From: Methylobacterium sp. J-076 | Lineage (GTDB): Bacteria > Pseudomonadota > Alphaproteobacteria > Rhizobiales > Beijerinckiaceae | Direction: 5' to 3' | DNA length: 64,000 bases | Assembly: GCF_022829405.1 (NCBI RefSeq) | Contig: NZ_JAKSXW010000090.1 | Coordinates: 1-64,000, forward strand | In this document: positions 49,001 through 57,709 of the stretch, piece by piece | Numbering within the stretch: position 1 is the stretch's first letter | Layout of the letters: every line of letters starts with the position of its first letter | Position numbers and translations under genes: made by a program | The notes under the pieces: generated by a model | What the model was told of the DNA's origin: nothing | Database searches by the model: none | Seen by the model: the letters and a program-made list of their open reading frames with translations, nothing else

Positions 49001-52000
49001 ATGAACAGCCGCAGTCATTTTACAACAGGTAATGCCGAAAATGCAGCTCCCGAAGGAGATGCTGCACGCCAAGCTGTCGCCTCGCTGAAGGGATATGCCT
49101 ATCAAATCTTAGCCAGTGCGCTGGCCTGGGTGGACACTGGACAAAACGAGCACGTCTATCTTGAAGTCGCTGAAGATTATGCGCGAGTGACACGCGATCA
49201 TCTCTCGGCGGTTCAGGTTAAAGATACCGCCGCCTCGGGCTCAATTACGCTTAACAACAATAATGTTCACGACGCCATTACCTCTTTTGTCGATCTGGTG
49301 GCACGCAATCAAAATGCCACGGTCTCGCTTCGCTATCTGACCACCTCGGAGATCGGCACCGAAAAGGCGCTTGATGATCGCCCGGGTGGAATCGCGGGGC
49401 TGGAATACTGGCGCAAAGCGGCGATGGGAGCTGATGTCACGCCACTGCGCACCATTCTCGACAGCGACGCCTTCCCAGCGTCGGTGCGGGAGTACGTCCG
49501 CGCCCGCGACGACGTCGCTCTGCGCACCGAGCTTTTGCAACGGATTAAGTGGGACGCCGGACAGCCGGATTTCACGGCCCTGCGCGAGGAGTTGGTCGAG
49601 CGGCTAATCGTAATCGGCCGGGACCGCTTCAGCCTTCCCGCGGAAGCCGCCCGGCAGTTCGCCGACGTTTTAGCATTCCATGTCCTTCGCAAGAGCATCC
49701 TGACCGATACCGCAAAGCGAGTACTCAAACGGGCTGAGCTCTATGAGCTAATCGATGAGGTAGCGCAGGTTTCGGTGCCTCAGGCCGCCTTCAACGCGAT
49801 GATATCGCAGTTTGCGGGCTTAACCGGCGCGGTTGCCGGTGGTGTAGGGCAGGCGACCGCCCTGGCAGTAAGCGATCCTGGCTGGTTGATCACCAGCCGG
49901 ACGATGATAACGCCGAGCCGCTTCATTCAGCGCCCTGCGGTACAGAACGCCGTCGCTGAAGCAATCAACACGACGGGGGCGGTGATCCTGTTTGGCGCCA
50001 CTGGGCTTGGCAAATCGCACATGGCGCGCGTTGCCGCCGAAGCGCGCGCCGACGTTTTCGCGATGATCGATCTGCGTGATGCGGATGCCGCGGAAACCCG
50101 GCAACGTCTCGATATCGCTTTCGGCCGTATCGGCGGCCTCGACGCATCGCTCATAATCTTTGAAGATCTCAATCACCTTGATGACCCGAGCGTCGCGCGC
50201 GCTCTCAGTCGGGTTATGGCGGCAATCCGCCGCCGCGACCGTGTTGCGCTGCTCACCTGCTATAGTCCGCCTGGAAATCGCGCGCTTACTACGGCCGGAT
50301 TGGAGCCGCGTTGCATCGTCGGATGCCCGTACTTCAGCGAAGAAGAGACGCAATCACTCGTCCATTTGTATGACGGCGATGCAAAGTTGTGGGGTCCTCT
50401 CGCGCATGTTGCCGGTGCCGGCGGCCACCCGCAGCTCACCCACGCCTTCATCGTTGGGCTCGCGGCGCGTGGTTGGCCCCGCGAAGAAATATCCAGCATC
50501 ATCATGCGAGGCCTGACAAGCGGCGATATCGACGCTGAAAAGGAAGCTGCCCGCAGAGCCCTTATCAGCGCATTGCCCGAGAATGCGCGTGGACTGCTGT
50601 ACCGGTTGAGTTTCCTAATCGGCCGCTTCAGCCGGTCGACTGCATTGACGCTGGCGGACACACCGCCTCCCATCGCGCAGGCAGGGGAGGCCATGGATCT
50701 GCTAATCGGGCCATGGGTTGAAGCCTTGGGAGCGGACCAGTATCGCGTGTCGCCCCTGGCAGGCGGCGCCGGACGCAACATGCTGTCGGCCAACGAACAG
50801 CAACGTCTTCACGACGCGATAGCCACGAATATGCTCAGCAGTGGCACCGTCAATGCGAGCGACTTCGATTCACTTTTCATGCATGCGCTGCTTGGAAAAT
50901 CGGCATTAAGTTTGTTTAGGCTATCGATGAGTGTCATCAGCATGCAAAGCGAAAAACTTGCAGCGCTTGCTGAGAATACAAATGTTCTGCCGCTACTTGA
51001 CCCGGGGATGTCTCCATATCCTGACGAACCTTCGATCGCCGTTATGATCCGGGCAGCACAATTTAAAATACTCAGCGCTACGCCTGACAAGAGCAAAATA
51101 AACGCTGTAGCAGCCGCCGCGATGCGCGATGTTGCGCAAATTTCCAACGGACAGCTGAAGAAAGTTTTAGAAATACTGGTTCGCAGCGCCGTACTCACGA
51201 CTCTTAATGTCGCCGATTACTTTGATGAGTGGCTGGCGTGGCTGCAGGCTTGGAAGCTTGCCATGGCATCGCCCGGTATCGGCAGCGAGGTGCATGCTGC
51301 TTTCGAGGGTACAGCCGAAGCAAGCGGGGCCGCATCCGATGCCATGCTATTCTCACTAGGCACGGGTAGGCTGTCGACCGTCGCGCGTCTGGAAAAGATC
51401 ATCGACGACCTCGCTGCTCTGGCGCCGGCTGACCGAGCCAATTGGTTGTCACCGGCCAATCCGCTGGGTGCCGATTTCTCCGTACTCATCAACGGGCCGT
51501 GGGCAGCTCAGGAGAAAGCCGATGGTTTCGACGCAGCCGCCGCGGCTGACGCGTACGCGCGGATCGCCGAAAAGACGAGAGACTGGGGCATCTCGGCACT
51601 GGCGATCCAGCCGTGGATTGCCCGCGCAACGCTGCTCGACGAGCAGCTGAATGATAGCGACGGAGCGCTCGCCGTTCTCGACGAGGCCGCCGAGAGGCTT
51701 GGCACCGATCAGCTGATCACACGTGCGCGCGCGAAAATATTCTGGCGACGCGGTGATCACCCTACCGCGTTGCAGATCATGCGGGGCATCGCTGACACGG
51801 TGGGCGCCGACAACCCGGTCGAGCGCGCGTTCGCAATGCGTCAAGCAGCCATCAGCGCGGCCAATTGCGGAGATTGGAAACAGGCCGAGGCTTGGTTTGG
51901 TGACGCTCAGGTCGCTGCAGACGCATCACAAACGGACGATATGCGCCATATGGCGATCGGGCTTGGCGCCGACGCTGCGGCTGCAGCACTCCGACAAGGC

Positions 52001-53098
52001 CATTTTGCCGTGGCGTTAGACGGGTTCGCAGTCGCGCTAAAAGCCATGAATGGTGTCGACCCGGAAGCATCGCTTCGTGCCGCGTACCTCCATCGGGTCG
52101 TTCGGCACGCGATCCTGTGGGCCAAAGCCGTTTGCGAAGACGAGGCTGTCGATATCGGAGGATCGCCCATTGATGTGCCGCCGGGTTCTTGCAGCAATCC
52201 TGATCCTGTCGAATCAATCCGCGAACTTCCTCTCAGCGCGATTGATACGGCTTGGTATCTGCTTGCCGAATGCGAGATCGCGTCGGGAATTGATGTAGGT
52301 ATCGTGCAATCCCTGCCTCAGGTGCTGACCGACGGACAAATCCCCGTTTTGGAGATGAGCCTATCCAATTCTATCCTGCGGCGCTCAATCGAACTTACTG
52401 ATCACGCATTATTTGCCGACAATCTTGAACGCTTCGTTCGAGATGGCCTCTTCGTAAATACTCGATTGGATGAGTTGAAAACGAGTTTCACCGCCGTATC
52501 ACCGCCACGCGGAACGATCACACCAGCCGATCTACAATCGGAGATTGTCGAACAGTTGGCCTGCGATGCCATCCTCGCTTTCGGATTGCGTGCCGTCTAC
52601 GCTAATCGCACCGGCTCTATGGCACAGCTTCAGGCGGAATTGCGCCGTCAACAGGGTGACGACCATGCCGGCCATACTGTCTTCGCACCTATAGCAACTG
52701 GCATAGCGCCCGATCTAGCTCGCACGGTCAAGACAATAATCGACGCATATTTTAATGGTATCGCGCCTGATCCAACCGAAATTTGGCGCAATGGATTTCG
52801 TTTCTTTGAGCAACATAGTAGGTCCCCTTTTGGGCAGATGCTTTTTCCCTACTGTGCACAGTGGCTGCGGCAGGAATGGACGCGCACCTTGCATACCCAG
52901 CGCTTTCTACTGGTCCAGCCAATGCGTACCGTTCCGCCGATCATGGAGGTTCTAGACAACAAAGTTGATAATAAGGCATTCGCTGCTGCGTTGTTGCTTG
53001 CGGCCATCAATGCAACCGGGGTTCGTTTAGCTCCGGCCTATGTTGCCGAACTCCAAGCAGCAGCGCGTTCTGAATCCAACAATAAGCAATCCGGCTAA
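49001..53098 (+). CDS. Cap4/DUF4297-like nuclease - STAND NTPase (Avs-like) protein
   Basis: A 1365-residue cytosolic protein. The N-terminus matches the Cap4/DUF4297 nuclease start: GYAYQ at 31-35, E55, D59 and QVK at 72-74, a PD-(D/E)xK-type arrangement. A P-loop NTPase follows with Walker A GATGLGKS (about 330-337) and Walker B LIIFEDL (about 384-390). From about residue 600 it is helical with TPR-like pairs (for example GDWKQAEAWFGDAQ and GHFAVALDGFAVAL, about 950-1010). This nuclease-STAND-repeat order is that of Avs antiviral sensors, in which the repeats bind a phage protein and ATPase assembly activates the nuclease. Domain calls come from motifs only. The ATG is preceded by a weak purine-rich site. 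It is paired with the RES gene upstream. Confidence 0.72.
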   Translation: MNSRSHFTTGNAENAAPEGDAARQAVASLKGYAYQILASALAWVDTGQNEHVYLEVAEDYARVTRDHLSAVQVKDTAASGSITLNNNNVHDAITSFVDLVARNQNATVSLRYLTTSEIGTEKALDDRPGGIAGLEYWRKAAMGADVTPLRTILDSDAFPASVREYVRARDDVALRTELLQRIKWDAGQPDFTALREELVERLIVIGRDRFSLPAEAARQFADVLAFHVLRKSILTDTAKRVLKRAELYELIDEVAQVSVPQAAFNAMISQFAGLTGAVAGGVGQATALAVSDPGWLITSRTMITPSRFIQRPAVQNAVAEAINTTGAVILFGATGLGKSHMARVAAEARADVFAMIDLRDADAAETRQRLDIAFGRIGGLDASLIIFEDLNHLDDPSVARALSRVMAAIRRRDRVALLTCYSPPGNRALTTAGLEPRCIVGCPYFSEEETQSLVHLYDGDAKLWGPLAHVAGAGGHPQLTHAFIVGLAARGWPREEISSIIMRGLTSGDIDAEKEAARRALISALPENARGLLYRLSFLIGRFSRSTALTLADTPPPIAQAGEAMDLLIGPWVEALGADQYRVSPLAGGAGRNMLSANEQQRLHDAIATNMLSSGTVNASDFDSLFMHALLGKSALSLFRLSMSVISMQSEKLAALAENTNVLPLLDPGMSPYPDEPSIAVMIRAAQFKILSATPDKSKINAVAAAAMRDVAQISNGQLKKVLEILVRSAVLTTLNVADYFDEWLAWLQAWKLAMASPGIGSEVHAAFEGTAEASGAASDAMLFSLGTGRLSTVARLEKIIDDLAALAPADRANWLSPANPLGADFSVLINGPWAAQEKADGFDAAAAADAYARIAEKTRDWGISALAIQPWIARATLLDEQLNDSDGALAVLDEAAERLGTDQLITRARAKIFWRRGDHPTALQIMRGIADTVGADNPVERAFAMRQAAISAANCGDWKQAEAWFGDAQVAADASQTDDMRHMAIGLGADAAAAALRQGHFAVALDGFAVALKAMNGVDPEASLRAAYLHRVVRHAILWAKAVCEDEAVDIGGSPIDVPPGSCSNPDPVESIRELPLSAIDTAWYLLAECEIASGIDVGIVQSLPQVLTDGQIPVLEMSLSNSILRRSIELTDHALFADNLERFVRDGLFVNTRLDELKTSFTAVSPPRGTITPADLQSEIVEQLACDAILAFGLRAVYANRTGSMAQLQAELRRQQGDDHAGHTVFAPIATGIAPDLARTVKTIIDAYFNGIAPDPTEIWRNGFRFFEQHSRSPFGQMLFPYCAQWLRQEWTRTLHTQRFLLVQPMRTVPPIMEVLDNKVDNKAFAAALLLAAINATGVRLAPAYVAELQAAARSESNNKQSG

Positions 53099-53443
53099 TT
53101 GCCAGCATAGGTACGCAGGCTTTGGACCCTCCTCGACGGGCGCGACCTGACGTACAAAAAAGCCCATGCCGCCGAGCATGCATCTCCCAGCCAAGCTCGA
53201 AGCCGCTTATTATTAAGCCCCTGCCCGAAACCAGGCATCCCGGACTTCCGCTTAGGGTCAGTTGTCCGCATTCCGCTGTTCAGCTGACGGTACGGAACTA
53301 CGCGGTGCGCTCAGGAGCGTTTCGCCTGTCGTACCCGCGGTCGTTCTGTGCACTGTGCCGTTAAGCGAGGGCTTGTCACGGCCCTAGTGTCCTCATTGCG
53401 AAGTTTCTACGATCATTGGAATGATGATCGTAGAGACGGCGCG
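53099..53443. other. Gap between defence gene and IS630 remnant
   Basis: 345 bp without a supported gene. Near its right end an inverted repeat, CTACGATCAT / ATGATCGTAG with a 7-nt loop (53407-53433), lies just before the transposase start and may be part of the IS left end. Confidence 0.4.
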
Positions 53444-54125
53444 ATGGGTAAGGCCGCGGTTGGCATCGACCCAACAGAGCCGGAACGGCGCGAACTGGAG
53501 TCGCTGGCCCGGGCTCAGAAGACCGAACAGGCGCTGACGCGGCGGGCGCGGATCGTGCTCGCGGCGGCCTCGGGGCTTGAGATTAAGGCGATCTGCACGG
53601 CGGTCGGTGTGGATGCCGACACGGTCTCGAAGTGGCGGCGACGCTTTGCTGAACGCAGGCTCGATGGGCTCTTGGACGAACCCCGTCCAGGCGCACCGCG
53701 CACGATTGGCGACGAAAGATCGCCGAGACCATTCGCCTGACGCTGGAGACGAAGCCGCCCGGCGCGACCCACTGATCACTGCGCTTCATGGCCGAGGCGG
53801 TGGGCTATGCCCCCTCGACGATCCATCGCATTTGGCAGGCTTTTGGTCTGCAACCCCACCGCAGCGAGACCTTCAAGCTCTCCACCGATCCGCTGTTCGC
53901 CGAAAAGGTGCGCGATATCGTCGGGCTCTACCTCAGTCCGCCTGACGGGCGCTGGTGCTGTGCGTCGACGAAAAGTCCCAGATTCAGGCGCTGGACCGGA
54001 CCCAGCCCCTCCTGCCGATGCGGCCCAGTCAAATCGAGCGCCGGAGCCACGATTATACACGTCACGGCACGACCTCGCTGTTTGCCGCCCTCGACATCGC
54101 CACCGGCGCCGTCCTCGGCCGCTGA
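53444..54125 (+). pseudogene. Decayed IS630-family transposase
   Basis: Read across three frames, this is one IS630-type transposase. The helix-turn-helix part (AAASGLEIKAICTAVGV, KWRRRFAERRLDGLLDEPRPG) is in the first frame. After a frameshift near 53718 comes TIRLTLETKPPGATH, a TGA where Trp is expected, and FMAEAVGYAPSTIHRIWQAFGL. After another shift near 53953 comes [15 protein letters not shown], containing the first catalytic Asp, and [15 protein letters not shown]. Homology stops at about 54125, so the rest of the DDE domain is deleted. It is immobile on its own and marks old insertion between the defence pair and the conjugation module. Confidence 0.85.
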
Positions 54126-54471
54126 TACCGCCCACTGCTCATCCGAGAGCCAGAACAGGTCTGGCATCGCCAGCTCCAGGCCGCAAAACGGCTGCCTTGA
54201 ATTACAAAACTACAAACCTTGCAACAGCTTGGTGCGGTTCACACCCGAGTTTTGGCAGCCAGCTTCACCGACGTAGCATGCTGGACTGAGCGGGTGCGGC
54301 CCAATTTTTTTAAGCGCAGTCGTGCTGATGCCTCCGAGGCTTTGAAGCCGGATCAATGATGTGAATGACCGGTGGATGACCTTCGTTCTCACCGGTGAGA
54401 GTCCCCGGCCGTTCGATGGGCTGTGGCCTACGCAGCCACTACTGAGCTCGATCCACCTGACTCTCCCGAGC
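54126..54471. other. Gene-free stretch after the IS remnant
   Basis: No frame here has recognisable protein features. It probably consists of joined fragments left by IS decay. Confidence 0.4.
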
Positions 54472-54510
54472 GTTGCTGACTCACAACACCGAGTGTTGCC
54501 GACTCACAAC
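54472..54510 (+). repeat. 23-bp tandem direct repeats (iteron-like)
   Basis: GTTGCTGACTCACAAC (54472-54487) and GTTGCCGACTCACAAC (54495-54510) occur with a 23-bp period; a weaker third partial copy precedes them at about 54457. Spacing of two helical turns suits a DNA-binding protein. No replication gene follows, so an origin role is not supported; a transfer-operon operator is possible. Confidence 0.5.
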
Positions 54511-54553
54511 GTTGTCGAGGACCGCGCACCCGATATTAAGTGCTTAAGTAGCG

Positions 54554-54905
54554 ATTCGCGGTAGATTTTTGACCATTTTAGGCCGCTACAAGCCCAAATT
54601 TGCCGACGCATACAAATGGTTATCTCGTCAAGCCCTCGGTAAAAAGCAGGCGTATGACTTGCTAAACAATCCGGTGCTGTTCCAAAAATGGGCTGACGGC
54701 AATCGAATAGTCGATTCGCCGCCAAGAACGGCGAGATAATCCTGATGAACTGGTCCAGACCGGCTTCTTTAAGTGTGCCCATACCATCTCAAGCGCCACC
54801 CTCGGCGATATGCAGAGTGGCTGCTCAAGGTCCTAAACCTGCCATTCTCGGCGACGGTGGGGCGGCCATATGAGCCGCCGTTCAGAAACCCGCAGGGTCA
54901 TCAAG
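54554..54905 (+). pseudogene. Broken unrecognised gene upstream of the transfer operon
   Basis: Frame 54554-54736 encodes TILGRYKPKFADAYKWLSRQ and onward to KKQAYDLLNNPVLFQKWADGNRIVDS before a stop. A second frame from about 54784 encodes HLKRHPRRYAEWLLKVLNLP then PFSATVGRPYEPPFRN and runs into the next gene. Both read like genuine globular protein and together look like one frameshifted gene. I do not recognise the family. Confidence 0.45.
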
Positions 54906-55439
54906 ATGATCCGTGCCGACGATCGCAGGCTGACGACCTGGATGGTGGATAACTTCCCCGTCCTTATCAAGGAGTACGGCTCCGCCAGGCTGGACCTGCG
55001 TGAACTCACAAAGGTCGTGCGCACGCTAGGACTGAACAACGATCATGGCGGACCGCTGAGCGAAGCGACGATCTCGAAGACCTGGGCGCGCGTCCGACAG
55101 CAAATAGCAGGGGGCGATAAACCTCCAACCGCCCCGAAACCAACGTTCCCGCCCGGCATCGTCGCGCTGGCCTCCTCGAGCAGAACTGCTTCTAAGAGGA
55201 GTGACCCTCACGGGGGTGTCTTCAGACCCTCAATCGCCCCGCGGCCAGTGCCGGCTCCCGTCTCGCCGCATGAGGCGCCGACACTGAGCTCATTTTCCCG
55301 ATCCGGGCCGAGCCAGCCCGCTGTGAGACATCAAGCTCCGCCGCGTCTGAGCGCTGACGAGCAGATCGCAAGGTTCCGCCGCGATCAACGTGCCGGAACT
55401 CGGCCGATGCCCGGCACCATCGAAATTCCGACCAAGTGA
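54870..55439 (+). CDS. Putative transfer-operon DNA-binding protein (TraK/StbA position)
   Basis: A 189-residue protein. The first 75 residues look like a helical DNA-binding domain (LTTWMVDNFPVLIKEYGSARLDLRELTKVVRTLGL ... LSEATISKTWARVRQQ); the rest is Pro/Ser-rich and probably disordered. It lies first in a tight three-gene operon followed by a P-loop protein and a membrane protein, the order seen in traKLM of IncP and stbABC of IncW plasmids, where the first protein binds near oriT. Function is inferred from position only. Confidence 0.45.
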   Translation: MSRRSETRRVIKMIRADDRRLTTWMVDNFPVLIKEYGSARLDLRELTKVVRTLGLNNDHGGPLSEATISKTWARVRQQIAGGDKPPTAPKPTFPPGIVALASSSRTASKRSDPHGGVFRPSIAPRPVPAPVSPHEAPTLSSFSRSGPSQPAVRHQAPPRLSADEQIARFRRDQRAGTRPMPGTIEIPTK

Positions 55440-55465
55440 TAGAAGTACTCGAAAGGACAGTAATC

Positions 55466-56410
55466 ATGACCAAGAATAATGGCGCTGCCAAGAGCGGCGC
55501 TGCAACCCAGATCTCCGATCCCGCCGCGGCGCGCCTGAATGGTAAGTTCGATGGGATGGGGGTCGCGCGAGACGATTTCGATCTCAAAGAGGATTTACTC
55601 AGCAGTACATGCGCCATCCCTCACGGTCGAGGAAAGTCGGGAAAGACATTGGTCAGCCGATTGATGGTAGAGTGCGCGATGGTCGCAGGGCGTCCCCTGA
55701 GCTTCAGCGACGCCGATCGCGCCAACGCAGGTCTGAAAGACGTCCACAAGCCTGTCGACGGCCCGGAGAGCGCCAGCCTGCAGGATCTACGAACCTTCGT
55801 TCAACGGAAACTCGAAACTCAGCTGGAAGGCAACGGATCGAGCCTGATCGATTTCGGCGCAGGCAATCCGGTTTTTGAAGGGATCCTCGACGAGGTCGAT
55901 CTCTCTGGCCTAATGAGGGACTACGGCAAGCAACTGCTTATCTTCAGCATGATCGGTCCTGCACGGGGAGATGTCTCATACATCGAACCGTACCTGAACC
56001 ATCCCTCACTGGCTTCAGCCGACTTCGTCATCTGCTGCAACGAGGGATTGACCGATCCCGGTCGCGAGATCTCGGCGTTCGATCCGTATCTCGAAACGCA
56101 ACAGATCCGTGCTGCGCTCGAACGGGGTGGCCGCCTCGTACGGCTTCCGCGCCTGACGTCCGCTGAGCAGATCGAGACGCTCGGGCTAACATACCTGGAC
56201 GCAGCGTTGGGCCGGCCCAACGCCAACGGTCGTTGCCTGGCGCCGTTCGCCGCCGCAGCCACCGCCAAGTGGCTGCGGGCACTGCCCAAGGCGTTCGCGC
56301 CCATCGCCGACTGGATGAGCTTCGCACCGATCGGCGACCTCGTTGCCGTCCTCGACAGGGAACTGGCGGCGAAGGCCGCCGCCCGGTCGCACTGGAGGGT
56401 CGCGCCGTGA
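55466..56410 (+). CDS. P-loop ATPase, TraL/StbB-like
   Basis: A 314-residue protein with an early P-loop GRGKSGKT near residue 55. Later segments LLIFSMIGPARGDVSYIEPYLNH and ADFVICCNEGLTDP fit a ParA/SIMIBI-type NTPase such as TraL or StbB, which act in plasmid transfer and positioning. The ATG at 55466 has AAAGGA at good spacing; the earlier GTG at 55436 overlaps the previous stop. It ends overlapping the next gene by 4 bp. Confidence 0.6.
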   Translation: MTKNNGAAKSGAATQISDPAAARLNGKFDGMGVARDDFDLKEDLLSSTCAIPHGRGKSGKTLVSRLMVECAMVAGRPLSFSDADRANAGLKDVHKPVDGPESASLQDLRTFVQRKLETQLEGNGSSLIDFGAGNPVFEGILDEVDLSGLMRDYGKQLLIFSMIGPARGDVSYIEPYLNHPSLASADFVICCNEGLTDPGREISAFDPYLETQQIRAALERGGRLVRLPRLTSAEQIETLGLTYLDAALGRPNANGRCLAPFAAAATAKWLRALPKAFAPIADWMSFAPIGDLVAVLDRELAAKAAARSHWRVAP

Positions 56411-56955
56411 CCGATCGTGAGCAGACTGCCGTCTCCCCGCTACCCCCGAGTCCTTTGGAGGCTCAGCTGGCCCGAATCCAGGCACAACTCGAGCGAGCTG
56501 GCGTCGTCGCTGGCGAGCCACTCCACGACGTCTTGGTCTCGACCAGCGCGCTCGTGCGAGTGGTCGACCACCAGCGCCGCGTGTTTGTGGCCGACATTAA
56601 GGCTCTCAAAGAATTCTTGGGGGTGTACAGCGGAGGCGTCAAAAGTCTCGGTGAAAGCATCACCGGCGCGGCGACGCAGATCGCCGATGATTTGAGGGCA
56701 ATCAAGCGTTGTACGGCTCAGGTCGAGGAGGTTGCCCGGATGGATCTCCGGTCTCTCCTCGGGCGCGTTGGCTATCTTATGGCCGGCGTTGCCTGCCTCA
56801 GCAGCGGCATCGCGCTGCTGATCGGGTGCTTGGGCGGTTACGCGTTGGGGGACCGGCGGGCCTTCGGCAGTCAGCTCACACAAGCCGAGCAATTGCGACA
56901 GACCTTCGGGATCGACGTGCTCTCGGCGCAGACCTGGGCTCCTCTGATCGAGTGA
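56407..56955 (+). CDS. Single-pass membrane protein of the transfer operon (TraM/StbC position)
   Basis: A 182-residue protein with an N-terminal coiled-coil-like region (EAQLARIQAQLERAG ... LGESITGAATQIADDLRAIKR) and a hydrophobic helix pair region (about 116-145). It is third in the putative TraKLM/StbABC-like operon; the GTG start overlaps the upstream stop (GTGA). No family recognised. Confidence 0.5.
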   Translation: MTDREQTAVSPLPPSPLEAQLARIQAQLERAGVVAGEPLHDVLVSTSALVRVVDHQRRVFVADIKALKEFLGVYSGGVKSLGESITGAATQIADDLRAIKRCTAQVEEVARMDLRSLLGRVGYLMAGVACLSSGIALLIGCLGGYALGDRRAFGSQLTQAEQLRQTFGIDVLSAQTWAPLIE

Positions 56956-57206
56956 AACGACCCGCGCCCATTCGTCCAAGTCTGCATAAGAAGCGGCTAC
57001 CGTCGGATCGCCGATGGGCGTCGCGTCTGCGAGGTGACCCTCGTGTTTCCGCCACCTGCGATGCCATGAACATCGAAAGATGCGGACATCCCGATCGAAC
57101 ACAGAGCGATCGACCTTGGCAAATCATGCCATTGGAGATCGATCCTGTGCGCTGTCACGATCCTCTCGGCGACCTCTGATCCACGCGCGATGCCTCGGGC
57201 GTCACG

Positions 57207-57235
57207 GGCCGTTCAAAACCAATCTCTGAACGGCC
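57207..57235. repeat. 9-bp inverted repeat in candidate oriT
   Basis: GGCCGTTCA, 11-nt loop, TGAACGGCC. Could be a relaxase-recognised hairpin or the terminator of the upstream operon. Confidence 0.55.
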
Positions 57236-57362
57236 GGCCACTCGCCCCCCAAACGACACTCCCAAACTTCGGACCCGCCCGCGAGGCGTAGGCGACCGGT
57301 GGCGGATCTGTGCGCGACCCGCTTCCAACCCGCCAAACCCACCCCAAGAATTCCACCCACAG

Positions 57363-57380
57363 ACCAAGGCACCCCTTGGT
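57363..57380. repeat. 7-bp inverted repeat before the coiled-coil gene
   Basis: ACCAAGG-CACC-CCTTGGT, 24 bp before the ATG at 57405 and just upstream of its AAGGAGG ribosome site. It is placed like an operator or a structure that could mask translation. Confidence 0.5.
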
Positions 57381-57404
57381 GCAGATACGAAGGAGGCGAT
57401 CGCG

Positions 57405-57701
57405 ATGCCTGGCAAGACGACACCGATCCATCCGGGTGCCGCCGCTCCCTGGACACTCGAGCGCCTCGGCGACCAGCTCTCGGCGCTATCCCAGGCGATG
57501 GACGCCCTCATTCAAACCGCTGAAGATCACACCAAGATGCTGGAGCAGGTGCTGAAGGCCGCGGCGGCTCCTGCCGAGAGCAGCGAGTTCAGTCCGCTGA
57601 ACCGAAACCTCAATCAGATCACCCAGCTGCTGAAGCTCAACGGCGAGTTGCTCAGTGTGATCTGTCGTCAGGTCGGCGGAACATCACCGGCGACGCCCTA
57701 G
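57405..57701 (+). CDS. Small coiled-coil protein upstream of the relaxase
   Basis: A 98-residue hydrophilic protein, mostly helical (LERLGDQLSALSQAMDALIQ ... EDHTKMLEQVLKAA ... LNRNLNQITQLLKLNGELLSVICRQV), starting behind a strong AAGGAGG. It ends 8 bp before the relaxase GTG. A relaxosome accessory role (TrwA or MobC position) is possible; no family recognised. Confidence 0.5.
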   Translation: MPGKTTPIHPGAAAPWTLERLGDQLSALSQAMDALIQTAEDHTKMLEQVLKAAAAPAESSEFSPLNRNLNQITQLLKLNGELLSVICRQVGGTSPATP

Positions 57702-57709
57702 TATCGCCC

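Larger units (their letters stand above)
56956..57404. other. Gap with hairpins, candidate oriT region
   Basis: 449 bp without a supported gene between the three-gene operon and the relaxase gene pair. It holds a perfect 9-bp inverted repeat (GGCCGTTCA / TGAACGGCC, 57207-57235) and a 7-bp one (ACCAAGG / CCTTGGT, 57363-57380). oriT next to traKLM/stbABC and a MobF relaxase is usual, so this is the best candidate. No nic consensus was recognised. Confidence 0.4.

Noticed and set aside
53348..53443. N-terminal extension of the IS630 frame from 53348
   Set aside because: IS630 similarity begins at MGKAAVG (53444); the earlier codons cover a likely IS-end inverted repeat.
54472..54510. CRISPR array
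   Set aside because: Only two 16-bp copies 7 bp apart, with no spacers of useful length and no cas genes.
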